Shown here: positions 1 to 10,857 of the stretch, piece after piece
Numbering within the stretch: the stretch's first letter is position 1
How the letters are laid out: each line of letters opens with the position of its first letter
Source of the DNA: Diplocarpon mali
Taxonomy: Eukaryota > Ascomycota > Leotiomycetes > Helotiales > Drepanopezizaceae
NCBI GenBank assembly: GCA_024741835.1
Contig: JAENRP010000013.1
Coordinates: 124,001 to 188,000, forward strand
Direction: 5' to 3'
Length of the DNA: 64,000 nt
Translations under genes and position numbers: made by a program
The notes under the pieces: model-generated
Told to the model about the DNA's origin: nothing
The model's input: the letters and a program-made list of their open reading frames with translations, nothing else
The model's database searches: none

Positions 1-109
1 TTCCAATATTGTTTGTCCAACTTTGAAGGAAAGCCGTGTTTTTTCAAAGGTTGAAACCTCGGCTCCACACCAAAACACGCCAAACCAGCTACGCAGCCAA
101 GCAACCACA

Positions 110-785
110 ATGTCCTCCTCTCAAAACTCGCTTAACGAAAACAAACCGCAAAGCACCGCCACCATCATGGCGATGGCAACAACAACAACAACAACAACAA
201 CCACCACAAACTCTCAACATAAAACCGTCATCTTCCACCTGCTCTGCCTCCCTCTCGAACTCCGCCGCCAGATCTACACCCTTCTCCTCCCCACGGCACC
301 ATAAAATCGCCGCCACCACCCCCTCGACACCCTATTTCTACAACACCCTACCCGTCTCCGTCGCCTACCCATTCGGCCTAAACCCTCCTCTCACCCACTT
401 AAAAAACCAAAACCAAAACCAAAATCGGGAACCGGAAACCGGAAACCAAGGCTACCTCCTGCTAACAGCCAACTCTCACGCCTCCTTCCCAAACTCGAGC
501 ATCCACCCGGCCATCCTCCGCACCAGCACTCAAATCCTTCACGAGGCCCTGCCCTTGCTATATGAAAACCTGCGCACAGCCTGGGATTTCGTGACGCACA
601 TAGAAGTTGTAGAATCTTTCTTAGGGGCGCGAAACCAGCGCGCGAGTGCCTGCGTTAAGAGTCTCCGGATCGCGTTCGAACCCGTTGCCGTATCAGAATA
701 TCCGGATCTCTGGCTAGCGCTTAGGCAGATGAGGGCTTGGGATCGGATGGCCCGCTTTCTATCCAAGGAGATGACGGGTCTTTAA
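110..785 (+). pseudogene. Frameshifted 2EXR/F-box-like fungal protein gene
   Basis: The likely start is the ATG at 110 (MSSSQNSLNE). A poly-Thr stretch from an (ACA)n repeat follows, then the motif LPLELRRQIYTLLLP. This motif opens many fungal 2EXR-type proteins of unknown function. The frame stops at 302-304, but the expected continuation lies in another frame from about 297 to 785. That part contains ILRTSTQILHEALPLLYEN and an FVTHIEVVESFLG segment, the usual second half of the same family. No GT-AG intron joins the two frames, so a one-base indel near 290-305 is the simplest reading. The C-terminus also looks truncated after TGL at 785, with scrambled frames to about 1130. It may be a decayed gene, or an assembly error in a low-complexity 5' end. 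The intact relative at 28954-30267 shares the ELRR motif. Confidence 0.55.
173..211 (+). repeat. (CAA/ACA)n microsatellite in coding frame
   Basis: About twelve CAA-type triplets encode a poly-Thr run in the 2EXR-like pseudogene. Length changes here would be in-frame, so the repeat itself does not explain the later frameshift. Confidence 0.85.
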
Positions 786-3700
786 CGGCTGGATTTGATG
801 CTTTGGAGTCCGGATGGCTCATCTGGCGTGCTGCCTGTTGGTGATTGAAATTCGGATTCGGATTCTTTCTCTTTCTCTCATATGGTTCCTGGTTCTTTGG
901 ATACTACAAGTTCAGAGCGGCAAGCGGCGATAGCCTGGCGAGAGAACCCCCCTACTTCTCAGATCCTCTCTCTCTCCTCCCTGCTTTCAGCAGAGATCGC
1001 GGTGTGGACTGCTCGACCCTCGACAAGCTTTTCTGGCAAGGCGTGGAACTCGTGGGCTGTGGGGAGGGTGGTCGTTGATCAGGCGTTGAGGGAGCGGTTG
1101 GTTGAAGAGTGGGTTGTGAGGGAGCAGTTCTGAGAGCTGCGGCTTTAAAGGTTTTCGTGGTTTTATATGAGGGAATGAATAATCGAGGATCGCGGTAAAT
1201 TTGCAGTTGGGGTTTGAAATTGGCGGTTTCTTTTTGAGGGAGAACAGTATATGACCGCTTCGCCTGGACAAACCTGTTTTCCAAACTTTGGATAAAGGGC
1301 TCCAAAGATGTGAGACCAACAACATCTATTACGGCTTTTATGAACTATGGCGAGTTATCTTTTGCAAACCCCAACCCAAGTTGACTCTGTTCCAGGAAAA
1401 TAAGGAGATCTAGCGCGGTTCTTTGTTAAATAAACCCACTACCTAGGTGCGTAACTACCTAGGTAGCTTCGATAGTCTCGCTAGCGAATAGTTAATATAG
1501 CAGGTCGAAAACAATTTAGAATCAGAGTTACACCAATTACAAAATATAATATCTGCATTCTAAGAGTTTGTGGCCAAGTTTGTTCCGCGAAACTTGTCCT
1601 GATTTCTTTCTTGTATGTTTCCTCCATGTCATTGCAGTTACCTCCCGTTGGTGGAAGAAAAATCTTCGGGAGAAGACCATAGATGACCGTACAAAAGCAG
1701 AGTTGCACAGTACCCAACAATCCCTTTAACTTGTTCTTGCTGAAAGTGTCTTGATTATAATGTATTTAGAAACAACTTGACGACTTGAGTATCTAGGTGT
1801 AGCTGCGCTCGTCGCTATATTGTTCGCATCCGAAATCTCGGAATCCTCGAGCTTCTTGGCGAACTTCTCGATGGATTACAAACTACACAATCCACACTCA
1901 CAGAAGAGTCTTGTGTATCAGAGAGTGGCCCTGCTAACTAACCACTAGGCCTCCATTTGGCTTTACCAGGCTATTCCTCCAAACGATCGCCCGCCACACT
2001 TTTGTCGCCTCACTACGAATCCGAGCAGATCAGCCTCGCGATTCGAGAACTATACAGTTGCTTTTCGTCAGGGTAATGAATACGATTTGAGCCTCTAAAA
2101 CTGAGGTGCATCTCTAGCAGAGGCGATACTTCAAGATGCTCGTAGCTAAAGCCGCTAGTTCCTACCGGCAGGCATGATTGCTCTAATTTCCGCTCCTGGG
2201 AGAATCAGAGAAAAACAGCCCCTCTACTGGCGAGGCCTGAGGAGTTCAGGGAACGAGACTTGGGGCTTTTGAAGGAGGAATATCAATCTCCAACGAAGAT
2301 TTGGATGTTATAATCCTTCAATCGGTCCGAATTTTACTTTCAGCTTGTTGTGTGTAACTCCATCCTCTGTTATTGGCACGTTTACTTCGCTGAGCTGTGA
2401 AGTTTCTCAGGCTGTGCACGTCACTTGGGATTTCGAGAGCATAGATTTGGGCAAATCGCTTGGGCACTGACGAGAGCATATTGATATCTTTCTATATCAA
2501 TTTGTAGTAGAACAATACATTTTGTTGACCGGGAACCAGTATCTCCAGGCATTATAGTATCTTGAGTGAGATACATTAGGAATCATTTCATACCATGAAA
2601 AAAGCCAAGTTCAAGATAGTCACGGCTAGCCCCATGAAGTGACTTAACAATAATGAGCTCAGACACAAGTAGCACGAGCTTCTAGAGACGCATAGATGAT
2701 ATGATTAGGCAGTTGTTTTGAATTTTCCTTGCCAACAATAAGGTGGTTTCGTCTTTTGTAATACATTTATGCATTGTAATGTTCTCGCGGCTTTTCAGCT
2801 TTGATACCGTTAGTATAGTAGAAAGGAAGAATGACTGGAGATATTACCTGGCAATAGAAGTGGCTTCCTCGAGGTGGTCTTGTGTGTGAATTCCGTGCTG
2901 GCCAAGTCACACCTTCCCTCGTATCACGGAATCAAGGATATCAGACTTGGGCTGGGCAATCTCGTGGTATTCGATAGAGTAACTCCTCTTTGAAAAAAGG
3001 CCGCGAAAGTACGTATTGTTCGCGAATTTCAATCTGCAAGGTTTCATAGCTGATATCATCTCTAGATCAATCGTTGGGTAATGAACAAGCATCTTGCACT
3101 GCTTCAGGAACCTCCACAACATTACCAGCCTGACTTTGGTCGTCCTAAAAGCAGCACCAGAACAGGATAATCGATCACTGGCGTTATGTGCGAGCCCCAT
3201 GAAGTTTTAGATCGATCCGAGGCCTTCCGAACAATACATCGCAATGTAACAGCCTTCCGGATCATTTACGACACAGAAGGCGGGCTGTCTAGCAGGGATA
3301 GCCTCGAAGATTTCAAGACAGTCCCCGCATTTACAAATTGTTTAGGACTCAGCATAGCGAGACTGAAAAAGGCAGAAGCTGGCCTGGTACATAAGATAAG
3401 AAGCCTAGCTTCTGGGCCACGACTCAGGGGGATTGGACACTTCCCGCGTATTGGGATCCTGGCAAAAGATGATTGGAGTATTGGACGGCTTGGTTCAAGA
3501 TGATAGTGCCCAACGTGCCGCCTAAATCTGTAGCAATAATCTCCTTTCGACATTGCTTAGTTTGAGAAACTTCAGCTTTTGATCTGGTTCGCGGGATCCT
3601 CGAACGAATACCCTAAGAAAAATAAATAGTGCGCCTTGAACTAATATGTAAATATTCGTCTTGCTAGATTCATGGGGAGATGATTACAGAGTAAGATAGA

Positions 3701-5448
3701 TAAAAGCAGACAATGCTGCCTTAGAACAGCGATGGCAGCCTCTGCAGCATGACTTGCTCCTTTTGAAGTTGAGCTCGCACACTCTGGGTCTCAATCGCAT
3801 AATCTACTCTAATGTATCTGCGTTGGTACAAACAGCATTCAGCTTATCATATTCGCTCCGCCATATTTACCCTCCATGACAGCTACGCATTATGAGAAGC
3901 GATTTCGAAGTGTTGAGACAAGCTGACTTCGACTAGGATATTCTCTGGCGAAGAGAGAACAACAAATCAGAAATGCAGAGAAACCCTGAGCAATAAATTT
4001 TATGAGCTGGGTTGTTCTCTGAGACCTTCCGACCTTGATCTGAGATCTGAAAAGGGGCCGGCGGGTCGGGCTAAGCTAGGAGGCACTGAGAAGTACCATT
4101 CCATTGAGATCAAGGATTGACTTGAGTTTCTAACTTCTCCTGACAAAGTCTTATCAACGATATTTGGTTTATAACTATGAAAAGGGCAAGAATTTGTAGT
4201 CATACCTCTAAAAATTCCCTCAGATCTCGCTGCCTCTTTTGACAAGCCAACCTTGCGTGTCTTAAAATCCCCGTCCTTGTAAACTCCAGGCCCTTTTTAA
4301 GACACCCTCTCCCCCACTTGCCCACCTCACATGCTCTATACTGTGATATCAAAAAGTTCACGTGAGGCACCTCGAGCTCGGTGATATTTCATACCCCATC
4401 ACCGAGGCTGAATCGTTCGTCGGTATAAGTCGAGAGATCGAGATAGTGACTAAGCTCATAATGCTTCTACTCCTCTTTGATCTAATCAAAGCCCTGAGAC
4501 TCTACACGAGACTCACGCAAGAGCACATCCATGGAGCTATGGTATTATTTACAGAGTGACGATCTTGACGCGTTGGGCATGAATAGGTTGTCTGCTGCTT
4601 GTAGTAGAAGCTCATGTTTGCGATCCGAGGTCGATAAATTATTTGGGAAGACTTCGTAACCTATGTGGATGATAATTTAGAAGAGAGAAATATTGATGGG
4701 TGAGTTCTGTTAAAAAAAGTTATAAGTGTGGCATTCTAAGGCCTTTGAGTGAATGCCTTGCGGAAGAATCCAAGTCATTTCTGCGATAGTAACTGTGGCT
4801 TTCTCTCACCGGCTATTATTCTTCTGTTTAAAAATGAAAGGAATAAGAGAATTAAGAGGAGACTCGGAGTTGTGTCAGGTTTTATTTTTCTCACTACTTC
4901 CAGATGTGAAGCTCACAACGACACCCCCCTCTCCCCTAACTTTCAAAGCCACCGCGTACTTTTAGCGCAGCTGATCCAAAATATCTAGATCATGTTCTTA
5001 AGGTTCTTATATATTTTCTAGTATTCCAAACCAAAGAATAATGCACTTATCTCGCTGGCTATCTCGCTTATGAGCCGAAACATGAATAGGGGTATAAACA
5101 AGCATCACGTGTTATCGCTATTTTGGTTCAAAAAGTCCTTGATCGTACATCGTACTGATAGAAACGTGTCCTATACCTGCATCAAGCTGCTTTGTCAAGT
5201 ATAATTTGCTTTGTTCGCTTACCATGACTCCTGGGTCTTGAGGCCTAGGTCCTGGCCTTACGACTGCGGAACCCAGGTACCCAAAGAAGATTGCCACCTC
5301 CAGATTTGGGTCTGGAGCGTGAGATTTCAATTTGCTTGAATCGCAACTCAAATTTATCTCCGAACCTGAATACCAAACTTGATGAAAATTTATCGCTGGG
5401 AGTGAAGCAACGATTGGGGTTAGCATTGTTGATAATCAGAAGTCATGT
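786..5448. other. Gene-poor AT-rich stretch
   Basis: There is no coding frame with a recognisable motif on either strand across 4.6 kb. The longest open frames (about 95-105 codons near 2907-3503 and 5118-5426) have no family signature, no plausible splice partners and AT-rich codon use. The composition looks like old repeat sequence, but I could not identify an element. A CTACCTAGGTAG palindrome lies near 1454-1466. Confidence 0.5.
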
Positions 5449-6304
5449 TTACTGTTCTACCAAGTTATCCATGGTGAGAGTGCTCCTAGTAAGCCTTGGA
5501 TCGATAGTCATTTTTTTCCCTCTGAGAACTGGGGTTCCACTCTTGACATTTGGGTTAGCCCCGGCTTCCAGCAGAATCTTAACCGTAGATTCCTGTCCGC
5601 TGTCCACCGCCATGAACAATGCTGTCTGGCCTTGTTGGTTCTCCGCATCAATGTCAGCGCCGGCATCCAGTAATACCAAGACTGTATCGCTGTGGCCGCA
5701 TAAAGCTGCTAGATGGAGGGATGTTTGGCCCGTGTCATCCTTTACCGAAACGTCAACTCCGGCCTCAGACAGCATTCGTACGATATTGTGGTAGCCCTTC
5801 TTGGCTGCTAAGTGTATGATAGTTGAGCTATTGGGCGAAAACTCCAAAGTTTCGGTCTGTAAAATAAAAAGGTTCAGCTGCCAATTCCATTCATTACCGG
5901 CGTGCCCTGACCTACAGAAGTGCCATCTGGTTGCGAGTAATTCCCAGGCTCCTTGGCATGGTCATGTATTCCAGCGAAAGAATACCATGGCCATTCTACG
6001 AGCAACATCAGTTTAAGAAAGTTAAAAAGAGCAAGAGCATCGACGAACCCATATCCAAGCTCGGAGAGGAATTTAAGGGATTCAAATCATTCTCCCCGTC
6101 AAAGTATTCAATCTCTTGCACGGGAGTTGGTTCTCCGCTCTTATCCTGCACACTCGCTTGAGCTGGCCAGGAGTTGCTGCGTCGAGAAATTGGAGGACGA
6201 TTCCGTACATCCGCCATTCTGAGTTTGCGTTTGATGTTCTCGCGGTAGCGCCGCTGGGCCTCTCTGTTCTGAATTCTCCTCCTTTCTGATATTGTCTCAT
6301 CCTC
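5449..6304 (-). CDS. bZIP basic region plus ankyrin-repeat protein, candidate regulator of the RiPP locus
   Basis: I read three exons: 6304-6122, 6059-5898 and 5856-5449, which stay in frame and give about 250 aa. Residues 8-30 hold a fungal bZIP basic region, RRRIQNREAQRRYREN, the NxxAQRxxR type. No convincing leucine zipper follows. The last exon encodes at least three ankyrin repeats, seen as TIIHLAAKKGYHNIVRMLSEAG, TSLHLAALCGHSDTVLVLLDAG and TALFMAVDSGQESTVKILLEAG-like units (about residues 125-215). Fungal bZIP-ankyrin proteins are often transcription factors near secondary-metabolite genes. The second intron (GTAATG...TTTTACAG, 41 nt) is clear. The first (about 6060-6121) has a weak GTGCAA donor and could be placed otherwise. 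An upstream ATG at 6349 is an alternative start. It lies 1.2 kb from the precursor gene; a regulatory role is inferred from position only. Confidence 0.75.
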
Positions 6305-6349
6305 CATTTGAGGGTCCTGGTGCAAGCGACCGCTAGAATGCTTCAACAT

Positions 6350-7500
6350 GGAGAAAGAAATCTACATGAAGATTCGGGTGCTAACATACCCGTCATATAT
6401 GAGATCTCCTCGGGGTTTTCTACAAGAGTTTTCAGCTTTCCAGACCTGAGTTGCGTTTTTTCCCTCCATGCATATAATAGTGGCGAAGCGGATGCAGCAT
6501 TGATGCACCAGAATCAAATTGAGCACGAAAAAGACCAATCTAGAAGCTTTCAAGATTATCAAATTGTGACAAGAAGCTTGATTCGGTGTCCGCTACCTTA
6601 GAGTAGTCCAGAAAAGATGCCCCTCAGATCCCACCTATATCGCGCACCCCAACGGTCTATGGCAAGCTCTAGAAATTCTCGCTCTTCTAGATGACCGAGT
6701 CACAGCAGCTGTCGTGGAATGCGACATCAACAAAAACACCCTCTAGTTTCTCATCATTCGCTGCCAGCAAAGGATCTGGATATTCAGCATTGGAATTATC
6801 GCTGGTCAGTTGGTCAGTTGGTATTACATGTGGAAGCGTTCAATTGGAGGAGTAAAACCAAGCTGAGATCTCGAAATCTAGACCTGCGTAGGGTCTATCT
6901 TGTTATGGTGCAGGCAGTTGCATGGATGTTACACGCCTCCACGATTCATCACTTGACGTTTAGCTCACCGCCCATTGATAGCTCACCCCATATTTTCATT
7001 ATCATTCCAACAAGAGACATATCGAGCTGTGAAGCTTCAAACTGATAGGCGATGAGGCTAAGCTGCTCAATGCACACTTTTTGGGCTGCTGCATCGAAAA
7101 CCACATTCGAGATCACCTACTCTGACCTTTGGTCCTGCGAGGATTGGGCGGGAAGGGTGTTCGGTGTCATGATTCTTTACCATGACAGGCTATCAATATC
7201 TGAGTTTAAAAGTTACGTGCGGTGTGTATTGCGGAAGCTTCATTGGAGTGACTAAATACCACGCTACAAGACAAATTGATACCACCTCCGCTTAATGTTT
7301 GGCCCATTCCAACACTTCTTCGAATTTCAAATGCCAACAGTACCAATACCCAGCATAATTCCATCCTCCGAGAGCTACTTCCTCTGCTTAATGGTCAGTA
7401 TTTGGTACTCTTATCAAGATTCAGGATAGGCTACGTGATCAATTCGCCATAATGACATACCGTGGTCATACTAAGACTAGAAATATTCCTCATTGGTCAT
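6350..7500. other. Intergenic region between the bZIP-ankyrin gene and the RiPP precursor
   Basis: There are no recognisable coding motifs. Short frames near 6719-7045 and 7052-7255 lack family signatures and splice support. It holds the upstream region of the bZIP-ankyrin gene and the 3' flank of the precursor gene. Confidence 0.4.
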
Positions 7501-7958
7501 TTACGCGCTGGATGCAATCTTGTAAATTTTGCCATAGTCTCCGAGGGCTTGGTCTTCGGTAGCCTCAGATGGGCTTCGCTTCTCCTTCTCGGCCGAAGCT
7601 TTGAGCTTGTAGATGGTGCCGTAGTCTCCGAGAGCTTGATCATCAGCAGCCTCAGATGGGCTTCGCTTCTCCTTCTCGGCCGATGCTTTAAGCTTGTAGA
7701 TAGTGCCGTAGTCTCCGAGAGCTTGATCATCAGCAGCCTCAGATGGGCTTCGCTTCTCCTTCTCGGCCGAAGCTTTAAGCTTATAGATGGTCCCGTAGTC
7801 CCCCAAGACTGTGTCTTCAGCAACATTCGCAACAGATGAACCGTCATCGATATCTGGAAATCAGAAGAAATTTCTATAACTTTGTAGATGAACTTACTGG
7901 CCAGAGGCAGTGCCGAAGCAGAGGCAACGATCGCAGCTAGAATGAGTTGATAACGCAT
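7501..7958 (-). CDS. Repeat-bearing secreted RiPP precursor peptide (dikaritin-like), Kex2-type processing sites
   Basis: Two exons (7958-7898 and 7853-7501) joined by a 44-nt intron with GTAAGT and TTTCCAG ends give 137 aa. Residues 1-20 are a signal peptide (MRYQLILAAIVASASA/LPLA). After a short acidic leader come four copies of a core-like segment, GDYGTIYKL three times and GDYGKIYKI last. Three copies end in KASAEKEKR, giving Lys-Arg sites at residues 54-55, 83-84 and 112-113. The spacer SPSEAADDQAL (SPSEATEDQAL in the last copy) links units, so the repeat period is 29 aa or 87 bp. Secretion signal, dibasic sites and near-identical Tyr-containing cores are the hallmarks of fungal dikaritin precursors such as UstA and PhomA. 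Three UstYa-type genes lie next to it. Which residues remain in the product is inferred: probably within DYGTIYKL. I do not recognise this core from characterised members. Confidence 0.88.
7576..7755 (-). repeat. 87-bp tandem coding repeats with Lys-Arg sites
   Basis: The Lys-Arg codons fall at 7750-7755, 7663-7668 and 7576-7581, exactly 87 bp apart. The units between them differ by only a few bases, mostly silent, which suggests recent duplication or gene conversion. A partial unit extends to each side (7501-7575 and 7756-7806). Confidence 0.9.
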
Positions 7959-8377
7959 GATTGTTATTGATGGCCCAAGGTAATGGTCTGGTTAGAAGAT
8001 AGAGCTGGGAAATATGAATGGCCCAGTCATCTCAAAGTATCTCATATATTTATGAGTTGAAATACGAAAGTGGGATACGTTGTTAGATGAATAAGCTCCG
8101 GACATGAGTAATGATCACTTTGTTGTCGTTATGCGAGAGCTGACTGTAAGCAGATTGAACACATCGCTTAGTAGGTCAATCACTGAACATGACAAAATAA
8201 TCATCGCTTAGTAGGTCCATCACTAAGTCCCATTACTCTGATGAGTAGATGGCTGTTTCACGAATACACACAGTACATTTGTTGGGGAAATGTTGATTTC
8301 CGTCCTCGAAGAAGCTCAAGCATCCAGGAAAGCAAAGTTTGCAGCCGAGGAAACACCATCACCAACCGAAAACAATC
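7959..8377. promoter_or_regulatory. Divergent promoter between RiPP precursor and first UstYa gene
   Basis: This 419-bp intergenic stretch separates the starts of the leftward precursor gene (ATG at 7958) and the rightward UstYa gene (ATG at 8378), so one region probably drives both. It contains a 23-bp near-perfect direct repeat at 8162-8184 and 8202-8224. No basal promoter elements are clear enough to place. Confidence 0.65.
8162..8224 (+). repeat. Pair of 23-bp direct repeats, candidate operator
   Basis: The copies at 8162-8184 and 8202-8224 both read CATCGCTTAGTAGGTC, then A or C, then ATCACT: 22 of 23 bases match, with starts 40 bp apart. The TTAGTA core is close to the TTAGTAA/TTACTAA sites bound by some fungal Yap-type bZIP proteins. 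That makes the nearby bZIP-ankyrin protein a natural but untested candidate binder. Confidence 0.6.
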
Positions 8378-9601
8378 ATGGGACCCTTATACAAAAAGCC
8401 AGTTTTCGAAAGTAAGCTTGACGAAGAAGCTGCAACGGACGAAGTGACTCTGCTCACAGAAGTCCATACCTTACCTTGCGAAACCCGTAGAAAGCTCTCC
8501 TCACAGCACTTGTGTCGGATCGTACCTACGAAGGTCCGAGCATTATTTGATAAATTGTGCTATCGAAGATATTGGGATCAGTTCAAATTGATCCCTTCAA
8601 TGCTCGCCCAGTATCCTCTTCTTGTGCACCTATCTTTGATCGCCGCATATACATGCATTTTCGTGGTCGTGGGATACACCTCAAGAAGACCTCTCAGCTC
8701 TCAAAACGTCGTTTACAGCAAGTAACATCCCATTATATTTGATATATGTCCACCGATCTGATTAGATATAGCACCTGCTGAAAGTGCGGTTTTGAAGGAA
8801 GCGAAGTTGCTGTTTACAAAAATTAACGAGACTTCCAACATCTACAATGGGGACCCCTCGCCTCAGGTTGACGAAGCCTGGGCAGCTCTTTTCCACCGTA
8901 AGATGGCAATAAATATTTATTATCTTACTCTCACACACTTTAGACGCAAATATCAGAGTTAGCAGGGGCGAGATTGCTCGTCTTGGCCGCTCTTCTATTG
9001 AGCTTCGCGACGGATCTGGGGACTTCTTCGGAACACTCGGTCAGTGGTTCTGAACAGACGACTTTCCGGAATTTCTTATTGACACACTCTAGATGTGTAT
9101 CATCAGCTTCATTGCTTGGTCAGTTTGCTGTCCTTAATTAGAACTTTTCTAAGTGATTTGTAGAAGTACATTCGGGAATATGTCCACCAAGAATACTACA
9201 CCATCAAAACCACTAATGTACCAAAAAAAGAACATGCCAGTAGGTTAGCTGGGGGATTTTGGGGTCAAACGGATCCTGACATTCCCAGATCACTGCATCG
9301 AGATGCTGCGCCAGGTGATCATGTGCAAAGGCGATACTGCATTAATGACGTACGAGTGGCTTCCGGATTTCCCTGGGCCGTGGCCCAATTTTGGTATCCA
9401 ACATGAATGCGTCAACTGGGAGAGAATTGACGACTGGTCGAAAGAAAGATCAATTAACATTTTCGATCCAAAATTCTTGCAACATCCTAAGTTTGGTAAG
9501 TGACCTGCGCGAATATCGATCGTATGTGGCTGATAAGAAACCTAGGATACTCCTATGCTCACTTAGCTGGGGCACCCGTGTCAAATAATAATGGTCGATG
9601 A
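8378..9601 (+). CDS. UstYa/DUF3328 family oxidase-like membrane protein (copy A)
   Basis: Seven exons fit with continuous frame: 8378-8721, 8785-8897, 8944-9039, 9093-9118, 9164-9239, 9289-9495 and 9546-9601, giving 305 aa. Residues about 80-100 form one transmembrane helix (LLVHLSLIAAYTCIFVVVGY) after a longer than usual cytosolic N-terminus. The lumenal part carries DEAWAALFH, then DVYHQLHCLKYIR and later EHANHCIEMLRQ, the two HxxHC motifs of the family. It ends with HECVNWERIDDW, typical of UstYa C-termini. Homologues in the ustiloxin, asperipin and cyclochlorotine pathways carry out oxidative cyclisation, hydroxylation or chlorination of peptides. The first intron's acceptor (8784) is the least certain join. 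Skipping the last intron would stop the protein at 9503. It is divergent from the precursor gene. Confidence 0.88.
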
Positions 9602-10143
9602 AACCGAGGAACAGATTCTCATGTTTCGATAGTCTTCATAAATTTCTGTTGTCGGGTAATCTTCGTCTCTTTCAGGTTTTTGAAGCAGATATTCCTTTTG
9701 GCTAGCAAGAATTTCAGAAAATGAAAATTATATTTGTTGGAGAAAGAATGCGTTGTAATTGTGGGTAATACTTGTGCTCCATTTGGTGCGTGGTGAGTCA
9801 ATGCTACTTGGGGTATTAATTCTACTTTTGATTTGATGGTACTACTTCTATTTCTCTTCAAAAGATATATGGGAATTTCTTCTATCTTTTGGAGACGAAG
9901 GAAATAAGCACAAGACTGCGACGATAAGCTTCCGGAAGCTGTCGATAACTTCATGGAAGGAGACTTATGAGCTTTGAGGAGAACAGTTATTGAACTTTTA
10001 CTGCTCGCGAGTTTGATCAACGCATCCGAGTTCTGTCAAAAGCTTTTCCTCAAATCTACCTAGCAGATTCCAATCTAATGACGTTCTACCTGATTGAACC
10101 ACTGTACCCAGCAAGTAATCACCCGCTATCTTCAGAAGATTAC
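9602..10143. other. Convergent intergenic region between UstYa copies A and B
   Basis: This is the 3' flank of two convergent genes. An open frame of 133 codons on the minus strand (9619-10020) has no motif and is Lys/Ser-rich, so I treat it as chance. Confidence 0.5.
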
Positions 10144-10857
10144 TCAATTATCATGTTTCCTCGCCTCTGACAGTTTCTCTTTATGCTTAGCCGACCAGCG
10201 AGAAGCCAGAGACTTCTCGTACCAGATTGAATTGTTGCGGCACTGATGAGGAACCATCCCATTTGTCTTTGGCACACCTCCCTTACCCTCAGGATCCGGT
10301 ACTGTGGGCTCAATAGAACCATCTGAATAGCACAAGAAGACCTGAGATATTCAGCATGAATCCTGAACAGAAGCCGAGAGAATATTTACCTGACGCAGAT
10401 AGTCTAAGCAATGCAAAGTATGTTGTATATCCATACGATGCTCCATGTTCCGCTTCCCCATGTCTCCCTCTCCTAATCTCGCAAACAGTTCTTGGTAATC
10501 TCTGCGAAACATCTGAACGCAATGTAGCTGGTGGAACATCGCAATTCCATAGATCTGGGTGTCGTTTCTTGACTCGTCGATGATGAAACCTCCGTTGGGT
10601 GTCACGAGCTGCTTCCAGATATCGTCGGCTGCGGGATCCAGGGTCTGGTATGCTAGGTTCTCTTCGAATAGGGTAGAAGTGCCGTTCTGAATGGGTGGAT
10701 GAGAAATGGAGGCGCAGATATCAGTCACTCCGGCATGGATTTCTTGTCGGAATATCGAGACCAGAATGGCAGAGACTGCGACTGTGGCCACGAATCCGCA
10801 GAGAAAGAGATGCGTATAGTTCTTAGGAGTGTACCATGGCTTATTTGAGAGCACCAT
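10144..10857 (-). CDS. UstYa/DUF3328 family oxidase-like membrane protein (copy B)
   Basis: Two exons (10857-10390 and 10341-10144) with a 48-nt GTAAAT...CTCAG intron in phase 0 give 221 aa. Residues about 16-36 are a single transmembrane segment (HLFLCGFVATVAVSAILVSIF). The lumenal domain has PAADDIWKQL, then FHQLHC (HxxHC at 109-113) and HTLHCLDYLRQ (HxxHC at 146-150). After the intron comes LCYSDGSIEP and VPHQCRN, which match the family's conserved tail. This is the shortest of the three copies and a textbook UstYa layout. It is divergent from copy C and convergent with copy A. The exact reaction cannot be read from sequence. Confidence 0.95.

Noticed and set aside
7501..7830. Regular 87-bp repeats resembling a CRISPR array
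   Set aside because: The units are direct coding repeats without unique spacers, in a spliced eukaryotic gene with a signal peptide.
7497..7958. Unspliced 153-aa reading of the precursor locus (Arg/Leu-rich frame)
   Set aside because: A clear GTAAGT-TTCCAG intron shifts to the frame with periodic acidic spacers, cores and Lys-Arg sites; the unspliced frame has no sensible pattern.
9619..10020. 133-codon minus-strand frame between two UstYa genes
   Set aside because: No signal peptide, motif or repeat; AT-rich and Lys/Ser-rich composition fits a chance frame.
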